Assembly: GCA_026391115.1 (NCBI GenBank)
Contig: JAPLER010000346.1
Coordinates: 10,665 to 21,882 of the forward strand
Direction: 5' to 3'
Source of the DNA: Bacteroidota bacterium
Lineage (GTDB): Bacteria > Bacteroidota > Bacteroidia > Chitinophagales > Chitinophagaceae
DNA: 11,218 nt
Shown here: in pieces, positions 7,694-11,218 of the stretch
How the letters are laid out: every line of letters starts with the position of its first letter
How positions within the stretch are numbered: the stretch's first letter is position 1
Position numbers and translations under genes: made by a program
Notes under the pieces: generated by a model
Told to the model about the DNA's origin: nothing
Databases searched by the model: none
What the model saw: the letters and a program-made list of their open reading frames with translations, nothing else

Positions 7694-8662
7694 CTAACCT
7701 TTGGGCATTTGAGCTTTAGGCACAGTCACTTTTTTTGGAGGAACAGTTGAAGGAGATACAGGTTTCTTTTCTTCTTTTGGCTTAGGCTCATCTCCACCAT
7801 AGCCACCATTATCAGTTTCATTCGATTTCTTACTTTCTACTGGAATTGTACTTTCTGCTCCAATTCCTTCTTCAGGTTTAATATTGACAGGAGTTGCATC
7901 CATATATTGTTGCTCTGTTCCACTACCATTATCCTCTATTACATTTCCTTGAGGTGGAGTGATACCCATTGTAGCATCATAACTAATATCATTTGAATTG
8001 ATATCAGGCTTAGCAAAAGTTATGGTTGGGTCAATACCAATAATTGTATGGTCATGACTTACTTTTTCATAAAAATATGCCCAAATAGGCATTGCAGCTC
8101 TTGCACCTTGTCCATCATAACTACTAGATGATAGATGTATAAACTGGTCATCGCAACCTACCCAAGCACCTGCTAGAATTTGTGGTGTATAACCCATAAA
8201 CCAAGCATCAGTATTGTCATTTGTTGTTCCCGTTTTACCAGCAATTTCTCCTGTAATGTCATAGCTTAATTTTAAATTAACTGCTGTACCTGCATCTACA
8301 ACACCCTTCATCATATTAATAACGTGATAACTTGTAAGATCACTAATAACTTCTCTACGCATTGGTGTAAAAGTTTCTAGAGCATTTCCATTTCTATCTT
8401 CAATTCTCGTAATAAAAATTGGTTTTACGTTAAAGCCTCTGCCAGGCAACATACTATAAGCTTGCATCATTTCAAACAACGATATTTCGCAAGCACCTAA
8501 AGCAATAGATGGATTAGGATCTATTTTAGTTTGCAACCCACATTTATTATTTAAAAAATCTACAAATATTTTTGCAGAATTATTGCCAGTATTATCTAGT
8601 TGTTTTAAAATATATGCTGTTGCACAGTTCCTAGATTTTGCAAGTGCATTAGCCATCGTCAT
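7694..8662 (-). CDS. Class A penicillin-binding protein, C-terminal transpeptidase fragment (frame-shifted, SxxK segment missing)
   Basis: The 322 residues begin MTMANALAKSRNCATA, in the middle of a transpeptidase domain. The SxN motif is Ser10-Arg-Asn12 and the KTG motif is at 143-146 in EIAGKTGTTNDNTDAWF, followed by the usual GYTPQILAGAWVGCDD and AMPIWAYFY. After about residue 235 comes a polar tail rich in Pro, Lys and Glu ending at MPKG. The frame can be read back as GS before the first Met, then hits a TAG a few codons upstream, so no sequence for the SxxK serine exists in this frame. The ATG overlaps the end of the upstream fragment by 14 bp, so re-initiation is possible, but the product would lack a membrane anchor and the acyl-enzyme serine. 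It is best read as the 3' half of one disrupted gene. Confidence 0.88.
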   Translation of the reverse strand: MTMANALAKSRNCATAYILKQLDNTGNNSAKIFVDFLNNKCGLQTKIDPNPSIALGACEISLFEMMQAYSMLPGRGFNVKPIFITRIEDRNGNALETFTPMRREVISDLTSYHVINMMKGVVDAGTAVNLKLSYDITGEIAGKTGTTNDNTDAWFMGYTPQILAGAWVGCDDQFIHLSSSSYDGQGARAAMPIWAYFYEKVSHDHTIIGIDPTITFAKPDINSNDISYDATMGITPPQGNVIEDNGSGTEQQYMDATPVNIKPEEGIGAESTIPVESKKSNETDNGGYGGDEPKPKEEKKPVSPSTVPPKKVTVPKAQMPKG

Positions 8663-9974
8663 ACTTCCACTTAAAATTTTTAAAATCTATGCCACCTACC
8701 CAAGCTCTTACTTCTCCACTAACAGGATCCATTGCCATAAATGCTGCCTGCATCATTTGCTTACAATACATTACAGAATCATAAGGTGTCATTACTGTAT
8801 CTTTTTCTCGCTTGCTGTTCCAAGCAAAAATTTTCATTTGTGTTTTTTGATTAAATGTTTTGCGAGTTTCGCTATCACTCATTCCATCTTTCTTACAATT
8901 AGCCCAACGATCACTATGTTTTATAGCTGCTTCAATGACGTTTTCATAACCTTTCCAAACACTTTTATCTCTTATATTTTGTTGCTGGTTTAATATCTTT
9001 TGCATATAACTCATATGCTTTGCTACAGCTTCCTCGGCATATAACTGCATTTTGGGATTGATAGTAGTGTATATTTTTAATCCATCTTTATACAAATTAT
9101 ATTTATCTCCATTTGACTTCTTGTGTTCTTCGCACCATTTTTTCAAATCTTCTCCAAGTACTGATCTAAAGTAAGGGCCAAGTCCATTTGTTTCATCTAG
9201 TTTTTTATAATGGCTTAAATCAATTGGCGAAGATTTTAGGCTGTCCGTTTTTTCAAGTGTTAAGTAGCCATTTTTTTTCATTTGATCTAATACCAAATTT
9301 CTACGTTCTAACGCATTTTTAGGAAACTTTTTAGGATTGTATAAGTATGGTGCATTAACCATTCCTACAAGCATTGCAGCTTCTTCAATATTAACTCTAT
9401 CTGGTTCTTTATTGAAAAATGTTTTTGCAGCATTTCTTATTCCAAAAACGTGTTCGCTATACTCAACACTGTTTAAATACAAAGCCACAATTTCATCTTT
9501 TGTAAAGTTCTTCTCTAGCTTTACAGCAATAATAGATTCTTTAATTTTTTGAACACCACGCTTTAAAAAATTCCTTGTACTCCACTCGTCTGTAAACAAA
9601 TTCTTTGCAGTTTGCATAGTAATTGTACTAGCACCTCCATCTCTACCTAATCCACGAACTGCACGTCCAATAGCACGTAAATCAATACCACTATGATTTC
9701 TAAATCTTTCGTCTTCTGTAGCAATTAATGCATTAACAATATTGGGGCTAATATCTTTAAAGTCAACATTTACTCTATCCTCTAAAAAGTATTTACCCAT
9801 TAAACTACCATCTTGTGCATATACCTGAGACGAAAGTGATGCTGACGGATTTTGAATATCATCTATTGATGGCATTGCACCAAAAACACCCCAATTGCAT
9901 AGCAATAGGAAAAGAATAAAAGATGCAAATCCACCAAAAAAAATACGCCAAAAAATTTTAACTGCTCGAGACAT
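8649..9974 (-). CDS. Class A penicillin-binding protein (PBP1A type), N-terminal glycosyltransferase part
   Basis: The 441 residues start with a basic end and one transmembrane segment (about 8-33), then a complete GT51 peptidoglycan glycosyltransferase domain that polymerises lipid II. It carries ALIATEDERFRNHSGID with catalytic Glu87, GGASTITMQTAKNLF (113-127), KIKESIIAVKLEKNFTKDEIVALYLN with the second Glu at 146, and EEAAMLVGMVNAPYLYNP (197-214). A linker follows (GLKIYTTINPKMQLYAEEAV), then the start of the transpeptidase domain (AFMAMDPVSGEVRAWVGG). The frame ends abruptly at WKYDDG and TAA, just where intact proteins continue to the SxxK serine. The rest of the transpeptidase lies in another frame at 7694-8662. 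The gene begins 12 bp after the TPR gene, so the two are probably co-transcribed. The glycosyltransferase half could still work if the protein is stable. Confidence 0.9.
   Translation of the reverse strand: MSRAVKIFWRIFFGGFASFILFLLLCNWGVFGAMPSIDDIQNPSASLSSQVYAQDGSLMGKYFLEDRVNVDFKDISPNIVNALIATEDERFRNHSGIDLRAIGRAVRGLGRDGGASTITMQTAKNLFTDEWSTRNFLKRGVQKIKESIIAVKLEKNFTKDEIVALYLNSVEYSEHVFGIRNAAKTFFNKEPDRVNIEEAAMLVGMVNAPYLYNPKKFPKNALERRNLVLDQMKKNGYLTLEKTDSLKSSPIDLSHYKKLDETNGLGPYFRSVLGEDLKKWCEEHKKSNGDKYNLYKDGLKIYTTINPKMQLYAEEAVAKHMSYMQKILNQQQNIRDKSVWKGYENVIEAAIKHSDRWANCKKDGMSDSETRKTFNQKTQMKIFAWNSKREKDTVMTPYDSVMYCKQMMQAAFMAMDPVSGEVRAWVGGIDFKNFKWKYDDG
8666..8673 (-). other. Apparent deletion and frameshift junction inside the PBP gene
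   Basis: On the minus strand the codons ATA GAT TTT AAA AAT TTT AAG are still in the upstream frame (IDFKNFK), and GGA AGT ATG ACG ATG is already in the downstream frame (GSMTM), with one extra T between them. In intact class A PBPs of this type the stretch between these two blocks holds the SxxK motif, about 60-75 residues by my recollection of the family. So roughly 200 bp, a number not divisible by three, seem to be missing here. The exact breakpoint is uncertain by a few bases. Confidence 0.7.
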
Positions 9975-9986
9975 TGTACTTAATTC

Positions 9987-11218
9987 TTAAAATTTATTAG
10001 GAAAGATTCCTTTTAAAAACTTTTTATAATCTGCTAAATTATCATTTACCCTTAATATGTCTAAATTACTTACTCCAATTAAAGTGTAGGTATATTTAAA
10101 ACTTGGTAACCAAGGTAAAATTTTTGTAGTCTGTGGCTTCGTTTTATCAACATAGTTTAAGCCATTGGCTGCACTACTTAATGGACCTAGTAATACTAAT
10201 GTGTAATCTTTATTAAGTTTTGCTAGCTGCACAACAGGAGGCTTGCCTGTATAGTTATCATAATTATACTTAACAAATGATTTTTTTGTTTCTGTTAAAA
10301 ACACATCATCTACTTTTTCTAAAAGTAAAACAGCATAGTGAGGTTCATTTGGATTATAAACAAATGGTTTACCCATTAAACTCATATCCTTTACGTATTC
10401 GTCTTCTTTTGCTGGCAGTTTAGCTAAGCTATCTTTTATTGCTGCATTACGAGCAACAAGTGTACTATCATAAACACCATTACTATCAAGACTTGCAAGA
10501 TGTTCTTCTATTTGTTTTCTCCTTTTTAATACATCAATCATCAACTTGGCTTTTTCTTGCAATTGAGGTTCAGCATTTCCATTTACAATTAATGTTAATC
10601 TATCTATTGCAATGCTATCTTGTCGTTGTTTAATATAATACACAGCTTCAATAAAACTAAGTTGAGGATTCCAATATTTTTGTCTGTAAACACTATCAGC
10701 AGCAGCTTTTTCAGCTTTGGCTTCAGTGTATTTTCCTTCTAAAAACATATTATAAATACCTGCATATTTTTTTGTTGCAGCATCTTTTTCAGCGTTTGCT
10801 GTTTTCTCCTTCAATACACTACTTAATGCTCCATCACCAAATGCTAAATCCAATTTTTCTTTAGCAGCATCAGCTTTATTGGGTTTGTTTGCTTTTTTAT
10901 AACAATACGAAAGATTAAATAGTGTTTGTTCTGTATGTTTATTTTTTGCAAATCTTCGTAACAACTCTTCGTAAGAATCAATAGCACTTGGGTAATCTTC
11001 AAGTTGATTACTAAATGTTTCGCCATTGCTAAATAAAGCATTAATGATAATTTCATTAGATGCTTGAATTTTATCCTCACTTAATGGTATTGCAGCAAAT
11101 AAAGATTCTGGTGTAATTTCTGGCTCTTCCACTTCCTTAGTTGCTCCTTTTCTGCTATCTTGTATTTGATCTTCTGGATTATCCATATCTGGATTTCCAG
11201 GTGACAAGTCAATTGGTC
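9987..11218 (-). CDS. Large TPR protein, C-terminal part (SprE/PorW-like), 5' end beyond window
   Basis: About 409 residues are visible and the frame is open to the right edge, so the start is outside. The visible N-terminal part is acidic and polar (NPEDQIQDSRKG, then EVEEPEITPE). TPR-like helix pairs follow: DYPSAIDSYEELLRRFAKN and HTEQTLFNLSYCYKKANKP, then KYAGIYNMFLEGKYTEAKAE. After a coiled-coil-like stretch (KAKLMIDVLKRRKQIEEHL) there is a C-terminal domain with PFVYNPNEPHYAVLLL, YTLVLLGPL and a final FLKGIFPNKF. This C-terminal pattern resembles the Bacteroidota SprE/PorW periplasmic lipoprotein needed for type IX secretion and gliding. I recognise the overall pattern, but the lipoprotein N-terminus is not visible, so the name is tentative. 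A TTG at 11207 is not the real start, because coding sequence continues above it. The stop is 12 bp before the PBP gene. Confidence 0.65.
   Translation of the reverse strand, partial: PIDLSPGNPDMDNPEDQIQDSRKGATKEVEEPEITPESLFAAIPLSEDKIQASNEIIINALFSNGETFSNQLEDYPSAIDSYEELLRRFAKNKHTEQTLFNLSYCYKKANKPNKADAAKEKLDLAFGDGALSSVLKEKTANAEKDAATKKYAGIYNMFLEGKYTEAKAEKAAADSVYRQKYWNPQLSFIEAVYYIKQRQDSIAIDRLTLIVNGNAEPQLQEKAKLMIDVLKRRKQIEEHLASLDSNGVYDSTLVARNAAIKDSLAKLPAKEDEYVKDMSLMGKPFVYNPNEPHYAVLLLEKVDDVFLTETKKSFVKYNYDNYTGKPPVVQLAKLNKDYTLVLLGPLSSAANGLNYVDKTKPQTTKILPWLPSFKYTYTLIGVSNLDILRVNDNLADYKKFLKGIFPNKF

Noticed and set aside
8600..8720. Programmed frameshifting joining the two PBP halves
   Set aside because: No slippery heptamer is evident at the overlap, and a shift would still leave out the SxxK block.
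8583..8993. 136-codon plus-strand frame across the PBP junction
   Set aside because: It is antisense to clear PBP coding sequence on both sides, is rich in Cys, His, Phe and Ser as expected of an antisense shadow, and has no family features.
10844..11080. 78-codon minus-strand frame inside the TPR gene
   Set aside because: It overlaps the long TPR frame in another phase, and the TPR frame has the recognisable helix repeats.

Overview
The window is strongly AT-rich, shows no obvious AGGAGG-type Shine-Dalgarno sequences in front of its genes, and carries gldG plus a likely sprE/porW-type TPR gene. This points to a member of the Bacteroidota, probably near Chitinophagaceae. The family-level placement is inference from protein flavour only.

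Layout. Two genes read rightward at the left end: a GNAT acetyltransferase cut by the window edge (1-516) and an EI24/CysZ-like membrane protein (605-1387). Between them lies a short degenerate 7-bp tandem repeat. Everything from 1380 to the right edge reads leftward. In transcription order these genes are the 3' part of a large TPR protein resembling SprE/PorW, a class A penicillin-binding protein (PBP1A type) broken into two frames, gldG, a TerC-family membrane protein, an AlgI-like MBOAT O-acyltransferase, an SGNH-like partner broken by an in-frame TGA, and a low-specificity L-threonine aldolase. The threonine aldolase gene converges on the EI24 gene and overlaps its 3' end by 8 bp. Gaps between leftward genes are short (2 to about 100 bp), so one or two operons are likely. 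The largest gap, in front of the MBOAT gene, is the best place for an internal promoter. No stretch over 300 bp lacks a gene.

How the genes fit together. The right half is about the cell envelope: a periplasmic TPR protein tied to type IX secretion and gliding, peptidoglycan synthesis, and the GldG component of an ABC-type complex. The middle pair (MBOAT plus SGNH protein) is the usual membrane and periplasmic pairing for O-acetylating an exported polysaccharide or envelope glycan. TerC and threonine aldolase are housekeeping.

The most notable observations are two lesions. The PBP has lost the segment that should carry the transpeptidase SxxK serine, together with a frameshift, although the glycosyltransferase half and the SxN and KTG motifs remain. 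The SGNH partner has a single in-frame TGA with the rest of the gene continuing in the same frame. These may be real gene decay or sequencing/assembly errors, which the sequence alone cannot settle. I found no RNA gene, CRISPR array or insertion sequence, and nothing I would defend as a wholly new system.
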